Positions 5,731-13,632 of a stretch of 13,687 nt of DNA are shown one piece after another. The stretch lies in assembly GCA_036558305.1 (NCBI GenBank), contig DATBFX010000001.1, positions 1 to 13,687 of the forward strand, given 5' to 3'. Every line of letters starts with the position of its first letter. Within the stretch, counting starts at the first letter, position 1. The translations under genes and the position numbers were made by a program. This stretch comes from DATBFX01 sp036558305. Its GTDB lineage: Bacteria > Chloroflexota > Chloroflexia > Thermomicrobiales > UBA6265. Below the pieces are notes generated by a model. That model was not told where the DNA came from and made no database searches. It saw only the letters and a list, made by a program, of their open reading frames with translations.

Positions 5731-6885
5731 GTGAGCGACTTCGACGTCATCGTGGTTGGTCTGGGCGCGATGGGGAGTTCGGCGGCGTACCACCTCAGCC
5801 GCCGGGGCGAGCGGGTTTTGGGGTTGGATGCGTACCCCGCCGGCCATGCCAACGGATCGTCCCACGGCGAATCCCGGATCATTCGCCTTGCCTACTACGA
5901 GCACGCCGATTACAACCCGCTCCTCGCGCGTGCGTACCACTTGTGGGCGGACCTGGAAGCGGAGGCGGGCGAGCAGCTTTTCTACGCCTCGGGCGGATTG
6001 ATGATCGGGCGACCGGACGACGAGCTGGTCGCCGAGTCGATCGCGGCGATCCGGCGGCAGGAGCGGGAGCACGACGTGCTCGATGTGGGCGAACTGCGGC
6101 GACGCTATCCGGTGTTCCGGCCGGACGACGACGAGATCGCCCTCTTCGATCCGCGGATGGGCATCCTCTTTGCCGAACGCTGTCTCGCCGCGCAGCGCCG
6201 GCTGGCGGTCGCGCACGGGGCGGTGCTGCGCGACGGCACACCGGTTCGGCGGTGGACGGCGACCCCCGACGGGGTCGTGGTCTGGACGGACGAGGAACGG
6301 TTCCGCGCCACCCGATTGGTCGTCGCGGCCGGACCGTGGATCGGCAAGCTCCTGCCGGAGTTGGCGTTGCCGATCGGGATCGAGCGCATCCCCGTGTTCT
6401 ACTGGCAACCGCGCGAGTCGACGGAATGCTTCGCGTTGGGGCGATTCCCGGTCTACATGTGGGAGCGCCGCGAGGAGGGCGTCTTCTACGGGTTCCCGCA
6501 CCTGACGGTACCGGGGGTCAAGGCCGGTCGGCACCACAACGAGGATTGGTGCGACGCCGACTCCGTCGAGCGGGTGGTGACCGAGGCGGACGAGCAGCTT
6601 GTCCGCGCCTTCTTCGCCCGCCACATCCCCGCCCTCGACGGCGAGGTGGTCGAGCGCTACGCCTGTCTCTACACGACGACCCCGGATCAGCACTTCCTGA
6701 TCGACCGCCACCCCGCGCATGCCAACGTCTGCTACGCCAGCAGTTGCAGCGGGCACGGGTTCAAGTTCGCGTCCGTAGTCGGGGAACTGCTGGCCGACCT
6801 GGCGTTGACTGGCCAGATGGCGCCGGCAGCGGATTTCCTGCGGGGCGAGCGGCTCGGGGTCGTTGGGCGGTCCGTGTCGGTGTAG
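5731..6885 (+). CDS. FAD-dependent amine oxidase, monomeric sarcosine oxidase / N-methyltryptophan oxidase family
   Basis: 384 residues, the typical length. The N-terminal dinucleotide fold is VVGLGAMGSSAAYHL (8-22). Active-site elements of monomeric sarcosine oxidase are all present at nearly the classical positions: HGESRIIR (45-52, with His45 and Arg49), Lys264 in GVKAGRHH (the O2-activating Lys), Cys312 in ACLYTTTPD (covalent 8a-S-FAD link) and GHGFKF (341-346). The family oxidises secondary amines such as sarcosine, N-methyltryptophan or pipecolate, giving an imine (then aldehyde) and H2O2. Which of these is used is not clear from sequence. The GTG start has an excellent ribosome binding site. 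The gene follows another O2-using flavoenzyme on the same strand, with a 210-base gap holding a hairpin and dyads, so it may be independently regulated. Confidence 0.9.
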   Translation: MSDFDVIVVGLGAMGSSAAYHLSRRGERVLGLDAYPAGHANGSSHGESRIIRLAYYEHADYNPLLARAYHLWADLEAEAGEQLFYASGGLMIGRPDDELVAESIAAIRRQEREHDVLDVGELRRRYPVFRPDDDEIALFDPRMGILFAERCLAAQRRLAVAHGAVLRDGTPVRRWTATPDGVVVWTDEERFRATRLVVAAGPWIGKLLPELALPIGIERIPVFYWQPRESTECFALGRFPVYMWERREEGVFYGFPHLTVPGVKAGRHHNEDWCDADSVERVVTEADEQLVRAFFARHIPALDGEVVERYACLYTTTPDQHFLIDRHPAHANVCYASSCSGHGFKFASVVGELLADLALTGQMAPAADFLRGERLGVVGRSVSV

Positions 6886-7004
6886 TTCCTGGGATTGACG
6901 AACAAAGGACGATGTCGTTCCTGGACGCGACAATCGACCGTCATGGCGGTGCAAGCCGTATCGAGCCGGCCTGGTCGGTGGCGCCGAACCACGAAGAATC
7001 CGGG

Positions 7005-7730
7005 TCAACCGGTGGGGGACACCGAGACCGCGCCCAGATGGTCGCGAAAGAACGCCAGCATCCGCTCCCAGGCATCTTGAGCCGCGTCGGCATCGTAGGT
7101 CGGCCCGCGGTCGTTGAAGAAGGAGTGCCGGGTGTCAGGATAGGTCTTGATGTCGTGGGGCACGCCGTAGCGTGTGAGCGCCGCTTCCAGCTTGACGGCG
7201 CCGCCGCGCGTGAAGCGATCGTTGCCGGGGAAGCTGCCAACGATCGGACAAGCCGCGGCGACGGCGGAAAGGGGGCGCGGATTGCCGCCGTAGAACGACG
7301 CCGCCGACTTGAGCGCGCGGTCGACGCAGGCCAGCGCGAGGGCGAAACCGCCGCCCATGCAAAAGCCGACAACGCCGATGCGGTCCGGGTCGACGCCGGG
7401 TTGCCGTTGGAGCCACGCGATCGACTCCTGCAATGCGTGCAGCCCCGAGCTGTCGAGCGGCCGGAGCAGCGCCGCGCCCATCACACGGAGCATGCACAAG
7501 CGGCGGTGACTGCCGGCGAAGAGGTCGACCGCCAGCGCGACGTAGCCAGCGCGGGCGAAGCGGTCGGCGACGTCGCGGATGTTCTCGTTCAGACCGCCGG
7601 CCTCGTGGATCACGAGCACCCCCGGCGCCCGATCCACTGCGGCCGGCTGCGCCAGGTAGCCCGGGACGGTCGTCTGGTCCGGCCGGATGACGTCGACATT
7701 GCCACTCGTGATCGTGTGATCTTCGGCCAC
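7005..7730 (-). CDS. Dienelactone hydrolase family protein
   Basis: 241-residue alpha/beta hydrolase. The nucleophile motif is GFCMGG with Cys124, the family's Cys in place of Ser. Glu43 in IHEAGGLNENIRDVADRFARAGY matches the Glu that partners the Cys in dienelactone hydrolases. Asp171 (GNDRFT) and His202 (DTRHSFFNDR) complete the triad. Typical substrates are lactones such as 4-carboxymethylenebutenolide, but most members of this broad family act on unknown esters. The start is GTG at 7730 with AAGG about 9 bases upstream. It is the last of the minus-strand genes on the right and converges with the amine oxidase. I see no clear terminator in the 120-base gap between them. It may be co-transcribed with the SnoaL-like gene 78 bases upstream. 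Confidence 0.88.
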   Translation of the reverse strand: MAEDHTITSGNVDVIRPDQTTVPGYLAQPAAVDRAPGVLVIHEAGGLNENIRDVADRFARAGYVALAVDLFAGSHRRLCMLRVMGAALLRPLDSSGLHALQESIAWLQRQPGVDPDRIGVVGFCMGGGFALALACVDRALKSAASFYGGNPRPLSAVAAACPIVGSFPGNDRFTRGGAVKLEAALTRYGVPHDIKTYPDTRHSFFNDRGPTYDADAAQDAWERMLAFFRDHLGAVSVSPTG

Positions 7731-7808
7731 CGGCGCCGCCTTGTCTCAAGGAGAGGTCGTGGGGAGGCACGGCCACGCCATCGCCGGCCCGTGCTGAGGT
7801 CGCCGCGG

Positions 7809-8255
7809 CTACGGCCCCGGTTGGCCCGGCGGCGGAAGCAAGCCGAGTTGCTGCATGACGTCCAACCGGTCGTCGACGTCCCATTGCTCGACGATCCGCC
7901 CGCCCGCGACCCGACAGACGATCGCTCCGGTCGCCGTGACCTGCCGGCCGGTCGGAGGAAGGCCGCCCAGCGCGCCCTGGTGCGTGCCCTGCCAGGTGTA
8001 GAGGACGGCCACCTTGTCCCCTTCCGCGATCAACGCCTCGATGGTGTAGCGCAGGTCCGGGAAGGCGATCCGGGTGGCCGCCACCAACTGGCGAACCGCT
8101 TCCGGTCCGGGCGGCAGCGAGGGCATCGCCGCCAGGACGGGGTTATGGTAGACGAAGTCGGGTGCATAGGCCGCGACGGCGGCGTCGAGATCGCCGGCGA
8201 TCATGCTGTGCTCGACCATCCAACGGACGACGGTCTTGCTCTCCTCCGTGGACAT
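7809..8255 (-). CDS. SnoaL-like ester cyclase / polyketide cyclase family protein
   Basis: 148 residues forming one SnoaL/NTF2-like alpha+beta barrel. Recognisable stretches are DLDAAVAAYAPDFVYHNPV (22-40), GPEAVRQLVAATRIAFPDLRYTIEALIAEGDKVAVLYTWQGTHQG (about 50-94) and the closing GGRIVEQWDVDDRLDVMQQLGLLP (118-141). This last ending is characteristic of the ester-cyclase-like branch. Most such proteins are of unknown function, and no polyketide genes adjoin it. The ATG at 8255 is fixed by GGAGG 7 bases upstream; the longer open frame beyond it belongs to the neighbouring gene's strand in another phase. Located 50 bases after the cupredoxin-cytochrome gene, it could be read from the same transcript. 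Confidence 0.85.
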   Translation of the reverse strand: MSTEESKTVVRWMVEHSMIAGDLDAAVAAYAPDFVYHNPVLAAMPSLPPGPEAVRQLVAATRIAFPDLRYTIEALIAEGDKVAVLYTWQGTHQGALGGLPPTGRQVTATGAIVCRVAGGRIVEQWDVDDRLDVMQQLGLLPPPGQPGP

Positions 8256-8262
8256 CGCGCGG

Positions 8263-8267
8263 CCTCC
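8263..8267 (-). promoter_or_regulatory. Ribosome binding site of the SnoaL-like gene
   Basis: GGAGG on the minus strand, 7 bases before the ATG at 8255; it selects this start within a much longer open frame. Confidence 0.7.
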
Positions 8268-8271
8268 TCTC

Positions 8272-8287
8272 TGCTGCCGTCGCAGCA
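8272..8287 (-). other. Small hairpin between the cupredoxin-cytochrome gene and the SnoaL-like gene
   Basis: TGCTGC-GACG-GCAGCA, a 6-base stem with a 4-base loop, in the 50-base gap. There is no T run after it. It could be a weak transcript end or processing site, or mean nothing. Confidence 0.3.
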
Positions 8288-8305
8288 CCGGCACCGGTTT
8301 GGCCG

Positions 8306-9907
8306 CTACTCCTTCAGCGATTCGATGTACGCGATCAGGTCGGCGATTTGCTGATCGTTCAAGGGGAATTTCGGCATCGCACCGGCGGGGAATCCTTTGA
8401 CCGTTTCCGCGTTCGGATCCGTGATGGATTGGTAGAGGTAGGCGTCGTCCGCCGTCACGGTCTTGCCGCTCTCCAATTGGACCTGGCTGCCGTAGAGATC
8501 TTTCCAGGTCGGTCCGACACTCGGCGAGCCGTTGACCGAGTGGCAGCCCAGGCAGACCGCGGCGGCCGCTTTGCCGCGTTCCACGTCGCCGGCCGGCAGG
8601 ACCACGGAGACGGCCGGCGAGGCCCCCGGCGAGGCGACGGCGGTCGCCGCGGGCGACGCAATCGGGGTAGCGGCGGCGGTCGCCACGGGCGTCGCGGCGG
8701 CCGGTGCGCCCCCCACGACCACCTTGAGCACACCCACCATCCCCGCCTGCTTGTGGCCGGGGATGTTGCAATAGTACTGGTAGACACCGGCCGGCGCGTT
8801 GATCGTGACGGAACCCGATCCACCGGGGGCGACGTCACCGGAGTGGACGTTGAGCGCGTCGATGTTGAAGTTGTGGGCGGTGGCGCCGTTGTTGACGAGG
8901 TTGATCGTGACCGGTGTGTTCGCCGCGATGGTGATCTCCTTGGGGTCGATCCTGAAATCGGCCAGGGTGACGTCGACCGGTCCCGTCTGCGGTCCCGCCG
9001 CCTCGGCACCCGGCGACGCGGCCGGAGTTGCGGCCGGTGATGCCGCGGCGGCCGTCGGGACCGCGGTCGTCGCGGGGGCACCGCCGGCCACCACGTGGAG
9101 CGTGCCGACCATCCCCGCTTCCTTGTGGCCGGGAATGGCGCAATAGTACTGGTAGTCGCCGGGCGCCGCGTTGATCGTGACCGTGCCGGTCTGCCCGGGC
9201 TGGTAGTCGCCCGAGTGGACGTTGAGCTGGTCGACGTTGAAGTTGTGGACCGCCGCCCCCTTGTTGGCGAGGTTGACCGTGACGTCCTGATTGGCGGGAA
9301 TCGTGATCTCCTTCGGCGCGAAGCTGACGTCGACCATGTCGACCTCGACCGGTCCCGTCGGCGGCACGGCAGTCGCGGCGCTCGGAGTCGCGGCCGCCAC
9401 CGACGGTGCCGCGGTCGCCGCTGGGGCACCGCCCGCGACCACGTGGAGCGTGCCGACCATGCCCGCTTCCTTGTGGCCGGGGACGGCGCAGTAATACTGG
9501 TAGTCGCCCGGAGCGGCGTTGACGGTGACGGACCCCGACGCGCCGGGGGCAACGTCGCCGGAGTGGACGTTGAGTGCGTCGATGTTGAAGTTGTGGACGG
9601 CCGCACCCTTGTTGGCGAGATTGATCGTGACGTCGGTGTTGGCGGGAATCGTGATCTCTTTCGGGGCGAAGTTGACGTCGACCATGTCGACCTCGACCGG
9701 CCCGCTTGGCTGACCGGTCTGCGCGGTGGCGGGCGAGGCCGCCGGGGATGCGGCGGCCGCGGTCGTGGTCGGGCTGCCGACCACCGGTGCATTGGGCGGG
9801 TTGGGAATCCGGGTCACCGTCGGTTTCGCCGTTTCGTCCGGGCTGCCGCACGCGCCGAGGACGGCCAGGCTTCCAAACACCAGGATGATCATGCCCCGCT
9901 TGATCAC
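8306..9907 (-). CDS. Lipoprotein with three tandem cupredoxin domains and a C-terminal cytochrome c
   Basis: 533 residues. The N-terminus MIKRGMIILVFGSLAVLGAC has a lipobox with Cys20, so the protein should be anchored outside the membrane. Three plastocyanin-like domains follow (about 70-157, 186-275, 308-397). Each has a full type-1 copper set: His105/Cys140/His145/Met150, His221/Cys256/His261/Met266 and His345/Cys380/His385/Met390, in the contexts HNFN and YQYYC..PGHK.AGM. They are joined by Ala/Pro/Ser/Thr-rich linkers. The last ~95 residues are a class I cytochrome c with CLGCH (452-456) and likely axial Met511 (GAMPKF), resembling the cytochrome domain of caa3 oxidase subunit II. It lies just after nosL, so it probably donates electrons to nitrous oxide reductase or a terminal oxidase. 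The GTG at 9907 is chosen because it gives an ideal signal peptide. Confidence 0.9.
   Translation of the reverse strand: MIKRGMIILVFGSLAVLGACGSPDETAKPTVTRIPNPPNAPVVGSPTTTAAAASPAASPATAQTGQPSGPVEVDMVDVNFAPKEITIPANTDVTINLANKGAAVHNFNIDALNVHSGDVAPGASGSVTVNAAPGDYQYYCAVPGHKEAGMVGTLHVVAGGAPAATAAPSVAAATPSAATAVPPTGPVEVDMVDVSFAPKEITIPANQDVTVNLANKGAAVHNFNVDQLNVHSGDYQPGQTGTVTINAAPGDYQYYCAIPGHKEAGMVGTLHVVAGGAPATTAVPTAAAASPAATPAASPGAEAAGPQTGPVDVTLADFRIDPKEITIAANTPVTINLVNNGATAHNFNIDALNVHSGDVAPGGSGSVTINAPAGVYQYYCNIPGHKQAGMVGVLKVVVGGAPAAATPVATAAATPIASPAATAVASPGASPAVSVVLPAGDVERGKAAAAVCLGCHSVNGSPSVGPTWKDLYGSQVQLESGKTVTADDAYLYQSITDPNAETVKGFPAGAMPKFPLNDQQIADLIAYIESLKE
8731..9690 (-). repeat. Three imperfect DNA repeats encoding the cupredoxin domains
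   Basis: Blocks around 8731-8960, 9100-9345 and 9440-9690 share long nearly identical runs (for example those for HNFN-D-LNVHSGD and YQYYC). Spacing is 348 bases between the first and second encoded domains and 372 between the second and third. The first two encoded domains are closest to each other, which points to recent internal duplication. Confidence 0.85.
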
Positions 9908-9977
9908 GCGCCCCCCCGAACCGAGTTGTGAGTCCCAAGTCCCCGGTGGCAAGGAGCGACGCCTTACCCCCCGTTGC

Positions 9978-10448
9978 TCACGACATCCTCTTATCAATCT
10001 GCCAGTTCTGCAAGACCTCTTGCCACGACATCGCGGTCGTGCCGTGTGTCGCGGCGAACTCGTCTGCCGCCGCACGCTCCTTGAAGGCGACGACGCCCGT
10101 TCCCATCGGGGTCATGACGGCGGCGGCCGCGACGTAGAACGCCTTGGTCCCGTCCGTCCACGCTTGCGCCTGATAGTCGTGGACCCAGATGCGGCGCCCG
10201 TTGAGCCCCTCTGTCTGGACGGTGGCGACCAACTCGCCGGTGTCGTCGAAGAGCGTCTTCGTGCCGTCCTCGGCGACCACCCCGGCGGCCTGGCGTTCTT
10301 CGGAGATGATCATCCGGCAGCGGGCGCAGGCGTCTTTCCCGTAGGCGATCTTCGGCGGCTCGGCAGCGCCGGCGCTGCCGCCGCACGCGGACAGGGCGAG
10401 CGCGGCCAGACTCAAGACGAACATGCGGCGGTCGAGCGCCGGTTTCAT
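9978..10448 (-). CDS. nosL: NosL, copper-binding lipoprotein of the nos cluster
   Basis: 156 residues. Signal peptide MKPALDRRMFVLSLAALALSAC with lipobox Cys22, so anchored on the outer face of the membrane. The motif DACARCRMII (39-48) is the NosL-type Cys-x-x-Cys-x-Met copper site. Later conserved parts are DDTGELVATV, MGTGVVAF and AATHGTTAMSWQEVL. NosL is known to supply Cu(I) for assembly of the CuZ centre of nitrous oxide reductase, working with the NosDFY complex. Its ATG overlaps the nosY stop (ATGA), which implies translational coupling; there is no strong ribosome binding site of its own. The next gene starts 70 bases downstream. Confidence 0.9.
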   Translation of the reverse strand: MKPALDRRMFVLSLAALALSACGGSAGAAEPPKIAYGKDACARCRMIISEERQAAGVVAEDGTKTLFDDTGELVATVQTEGLNGRRIWVHDYQAQAWTDGTKAFYVAAAAVMTPMGTGVVAFKERAAADEFAATHGTTAMSWQEVLQNWQIDKRMS

Positions 10449-11275
10449 CGGACGTCCGTTCGCGTGAAGAGGCGGTAGCCGATCGGCAAGGGGAGGAGGA
10501 TCCAGACGGCGAGCAGCCCCAGCATCACCGGGGCGAGGGCGGCACCGAGGCGTTCGGTCGCGTAGGTGCCTGCGGGACCGAGGACGTCGAGCGAGGCGTG
10601 AAGCCGGTCGACGGTCAGGAGTTTGTAGACGTCGAGGGGGTTGATCAGCGTCATCGCCAGCAGGGTCTGGGGCCGGAGATCCATCACCAGCGCGCTCCCC
10701 ATCAGACCGAGATCGCCGACGATGACGAAGCCGAGCCAGAGGGTGACCGCGATCCCGAGCGCCGCCGCCGCCTGCGGCGAGAAACTGGAGATCAGGTAGC
10801 CGATGCTGAGCATGCCGAGACCGAGGAGCAGCGTCAGCGCCACCAGGAGCGCGAAGTCGTCGACCCCGGCGGCGCCGCCGCGAACGGCGAGGACCACCCC
10901 CGAGCAACCGAAGCCGAGCACCAGCATCATCACCAGCGACGCGGCAGCGCCGAGGTACTTGCCGAGAAAGACCTCGCCCGCGGAGACGGGTTGCGCCAGG
11001 AGGTAGTCCAGACTCCGATCCTGGCGCTCGCCGACGAGACTCTGCGCCCCCACGGTCAGTCCGATCAACGGGACCATCAGCAACATCAGGTTGAGGAGAC
11101 CGGCGGAGGTGCGGCCGAAACCCGGTTGCCCGGTCAGGTTCGATCCCGCCATCGCGACCGTCGAGACCCCGACGCTGAGGACGACGAAGACGGCCGCGTA
11201 GAGGAGAAACCAGCGCGTCCGCAAACCGGCCCGCGCTTCCTTGGCGGCGATGGCGCCGACGATTGCACCGTCCAT
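10445..11275 (-). CDS. nosY: NosY-like ABC transporter permease
   Basis: 276 residues with about six hydrophobic membrane segments. The first is WFLLYAAVFVVLSVGVS near residue 23, and the last, LGAALAPVMLGLLAVWILLPLPIGY, lies near the end. The stretch GERQDRSLDYLLAQPVSAGEVFLGKYLG is the conserved cytoplasmic part of NosY/ABC-2 permeases. It forms the membrane part of NosDFY with the ATPase encoded just upstream. The frame is open 42 residues further, but those residues come from the overlapping end of nosF. The ATG at 11275 sits one base after the nosF stop (TGAGATG). Confidence 0.88.
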   Translation of the reverse strand: MDGAIVGAIAAKEARAGLRTRWFLLYAAVFVVLSVGVSTVAMAGSNLTGQPGFGRTSAGLLNLMLLMVPLIGLTVGAQSLVGERQDRSLDYLLAQPVSAGEVFLGKYLGAAASLVMMLVLGFGCSGVVLAVRGGAAGVDDFALLVALTLLLGLGMLSIGYLISSFSPQAAAALGIAVTLWLGFVIVGDLGLMGSALVMDLRPQTLLAMTLINPLDVYKLLTVDRLHASLDVLGPAGTYATERLGAALAPVMLGLLAVWILLPLPIGYRLFTRTDVR

Positions 11276-11276
11276 C

Positions 11277-12170
11277 TCAGATCCGTTCCACGTCGAAGTC
11301 GACGATTTCGATCCCCTCGCAGGCGAGGGCGCCGATGACCCGAGCTTTTTCCTGGAGTGGCAGCGGAACGGTGACCACGTGTCCCTCACCCGTTGCCACA
11401 AACCCGAGGCGATCGATCGTCGCCAGCGCCTGCGGCAGGTGGCCGTTCTTGAGGATCACGGTCAGCCGCGACGTTGCGCCCAACTGCTGCTGGAAGCAGG
11501 AGGGGCTGACGTTGCTCTTGAGGACACCGGCCTCGATCATCAGGACGCGATCGGCCAGCGCCACGACGTCTTCCGCCCGGTGCGAGGAGAAGACGAGCGT
11601 CAGTCCGTCCTGCCGCAACCCGCGCAGCAGTTCCAGCAGTTCCGCCCGCCCGTGGGCGTCGAGGTTGGCGGTCGGTTCGTCGAGGAGCAGGATCTTGGGG
11701 GTGCCGATCAGCGCCAGGGCGAGGGCGAGGCGTTGCTTCATGCCACCGGAGAGGGCGCCGACGTGCTTGTCGGTCTGGTCGCCGATACCGAGCAGGTCTA
11801 GGCGCTCGATCGCACCCTTGAGCGGGGCCCGTTTCAGACTGGCGATGAAGGCGGTGAATTCGCCGACGGTCATCGGCGAGATCGGCAGGTCCTGCGGGAC
11901 GTAGCCGATCGTTTCCCGGACCGCCCGTCCGTCGCGGAGCGGGTCGTACCCGGCGACCCGGATCTCGCCGCTGTAGCGCGCCAAACCCAACAGACAGCGG
12001 AGGACCGTCGTCTTGCCGGCGCCGTTCGGTCCCCAGAGCGCGATCGCCGATCCCGTGGGAACGGCGAACCCGACGCCGTCGAGCGCCTTGACCTCGCCGT
12101 ACCGCTTCGTGACGTCGCGTGCGGTGATCGCGTGATCGCGGAAGGCGATCCCGGCTTCTTGCGGACTCAT
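11277..12170 (-). CDS. nosF: NosF-like ABC transporter ATP-binding protein
   Basis: 297 residues. Walker A GPNGAGKT (47-54), Q-loop Gln93 in YVPQDLPISPMTVGEF, signature LSGGMKQRL (140-148), Walker B ILLLDEP (160-166) and His197 in SSHRAEDVV. The text around the Q-loop (GYVPQDLPISPMTVGEF) is characteristic of NosF. With NosY and NosD it forms the complex that energises copper-site assembly in nitrous oxide reductase. The ATG overlaps the nosD stop (ATGA), and the stop almost touches the nosY ATG. The C-terminal ~80 residues are a small extra domain common in NosF proteins. Confidence 0.9.
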   Translation of the reverse strand: MSPQEAGIAFRDHAITARDVTKRYGEVKALDGVGFAVPTGSAIALWGPNGAGKTTVLRCLLGLARYSGEIRVAGYDPLRDGRAVRETIGYVPQDLPISPMTVGEFTAFIASLKRAPLKGAIERLDLLGIGDQTDKHVGALSGGMKQRLALALALIGTPKILLLDEPTANLDAHGRAELLELLRGLRQDGLTLVFSSHRAEDVVALADRVLMIEAGVLKSNVSPSCFQQQLGATSRLTVILKNGHLPQALATIDRLGFVATGEGHVVTVPLPLQEKARVIGALACEGIEIVDFDVERI

Positions 12171-13615
12171 CGGAGACCCAGCCCTTCCAGCAGCCGGCCG
12201 CGGGGTGCGGCCGTGGCACGGAGCGGTCGGGCGCGAAGCCGGGCGACCGCGGCGAGGACGAGGGCGACGGCGACGAGACCGACCACCCCCAGGGTGAAGC
12301 GCGACCCGGAGGAGATCGCCGCCGTCGCCGGGAGATACGGGGAAACCGGTGCCGACATCAGCGGTGCCGGGTCTTCCAGCTTCGTCTCCGGGCGGGTCTC
12401 CGGGAAGGCCCTGGCGGCGAAGTCGATCGCCATCGCGGCGGGACCGAGGGTGAAGAGGCGGAGGGAAGGGTGCTCGTCGGTCAGCGACTCGAAGAGGCGT
12501 TGCGAGCGGTAGGGCAGGTCGCCGACGCCGTCGCGGTTGGCGTCGTAGCCGGCGTAGTCGCTCCAGTAGTTGCCGCGGCCGTCGACCGCCCAGGTGATGT
12601 CGCGCAATTGGCCGCGGCCGATGATGGCGACGTGTTCGGTGTTGTCGACGAAGGAGTTGTCGACCAGGGTGTTGTGGCGGACGGACGGCAGGAAGCCGAT
12701 CCCGATCTCGTTGTAGGCGAAAACGTTGCCGCGCCAGACGTTTTCGATGCCCAGTTCGCGGGGCGAGTCGTCGATCTGGGCGGCGATCTGGTTGTTGACG
12801 AAGCGGTTCCCTTCGACCACGGCGTTATCGACGTCTTTCAGTCCGATCCCGCCGCCGCTCGGACCGTGGTTGTCGGAGAGCGAGTTGCCGATCACCTGAG
12901 GGTTGCGGCTGTACATGATGAAGAGCCCGATCGAGTTGGCGTTGAGGGCGTTGCCCTCGATCCGGGCGTCGTCGCTGAACATCAGGTGGAGTCCGTAGCG
13001 CCCGCGGTCGAAGACGTTGCCGCGGACCAGGGCGCGGTTGGAGTACCAGAGGATGGTGTCGCGGCCATCGCTGGCCTGGTTGCCCTCGATCAGCACGTCG
13101 TCGCAGTACCAGATCTTGATCCCGTCGCCGCGCATCGCGATGTCGGTCTTCTTGGCGAGGACGACGTTGTCGCGGACGATGCTGCCGTGGGCCTGCTTGA
13201 GATAGATGCCGAACAGCGCATCCTCGATCCGGTTGTCGACGATCGTGGCGCGCCCCTGCTCGACGACGATCGCCGTGTCTTCCTTGTCGTGGTTCGTTCC
13301 GGTACCGCGGAGGGTGAATCCCTCGATCGTCACGTCCGCTCCGGTCACGCGGACCAGTGTGCCCGCGCCGCCGCCGGCGATGACGGGATGATCGACCCCG
13401 ATCAAGGTCAGGGATTTGGCGATCGCGAGTTCGCCGGGGTACGTGCCCCCCCGCACCTCGATCCGATCGCCCGGTAGAGCGGCGGCGACGGCATCGGCGA
13501 GGGACGTGATCGGGCAGGTGGGGCAGACGACGGTCGGTGCGGTGGCGGCACCCTCGCCGGCGGCGATGCCCGGCAACCAGGCGAGGAGGAGCGCGAGCGC
13601 GAGCGCGAGTCGCAA
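12167..13615 (-). CDS. nosD: NosD, extracytoplasmic copper-site maturation protein
   Basis: 482 residues. A signal peptide (LALALALLLAWLPGIAAG) is followed by a right-handed beta-helix of CASH type (about 40-345), with many N-x-I/V-x-x-N repeats such as IVDNRI, IEGNQA, VRGNVF and VIGNSL. The NosD hallmark GNYWSDYAGYDANRDGVGDLPY spans 349-370. A C-terminal membrane segment at 440-460 would anchor it, fitting a cell without a true periplasm. A CPTC motif sits at 31-34, just after the signal peptide. NosD works with NosF, NosY and NosL in loading the reductase copper centres. The start is uncertain: the TTG at 13615 has no good ribosome binding site, and the frame stays open to the right edge without an ATG. 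Confidence 0.88.
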   Translation of the reverse strand: MRLALALALLLAWLPGIAAGEGAATAPTVVCPTCPITSLADAVAAALPGDRIEVRGGTYPGELAIAKSLTLIGVDHPVIAGGGAGTLVRVTGADVTIEGFTLRGTGTNHDKEDTAIVVEQGRATIVDNRIEDALFGIYLKQAHGSIVRDNVVLAKKTDIAMRGDGIKIWYCDDVLIEGNQASDGRDTILWYSNRALVRGNVFDRGRYGLHLMFSDDARIEGNALNANSIGLFIMYSRNPQVIGNSLSDNHGPSGGGIGLKDVDNAVVEGNRFVNNQIAAQIDDSPRELGIENVWRGNVFAYNEIGIGFLPSVRHNTLVDNSFVDNTEHVAIIGRGQLRDITWAVDGRGNYWSDYAGYDANRDGVGDLPYRSQRLFESLTDEHPSLRLFTLGPAAMAIDFAARAFPETRPETKLEDPAPLMSAPVSPYLPATAAISSGSRFTLGVVGLVAVALVLAAVARLRARPLRATAAPRGRLLEGLGLR

Positions 13616-13632
13616 CGGGAGGCGGCGTTCGG

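Noticed and set aside
5223..8354. Plus-strand open frame of 1043 residues
   Set aside because: It runs through the ends and reverse strands of four well-supported genes, is Arg/Pro-rich, and shows no motif of its own.
8455..9792. Minus-strand frame rich in Arg, Ser and Thr overlapping the cupredoxin gene
   Set aside because: It is the frame-shifted reading of the repeated cupredoxin DNA; the periodic sequence simply reflects those repeats.
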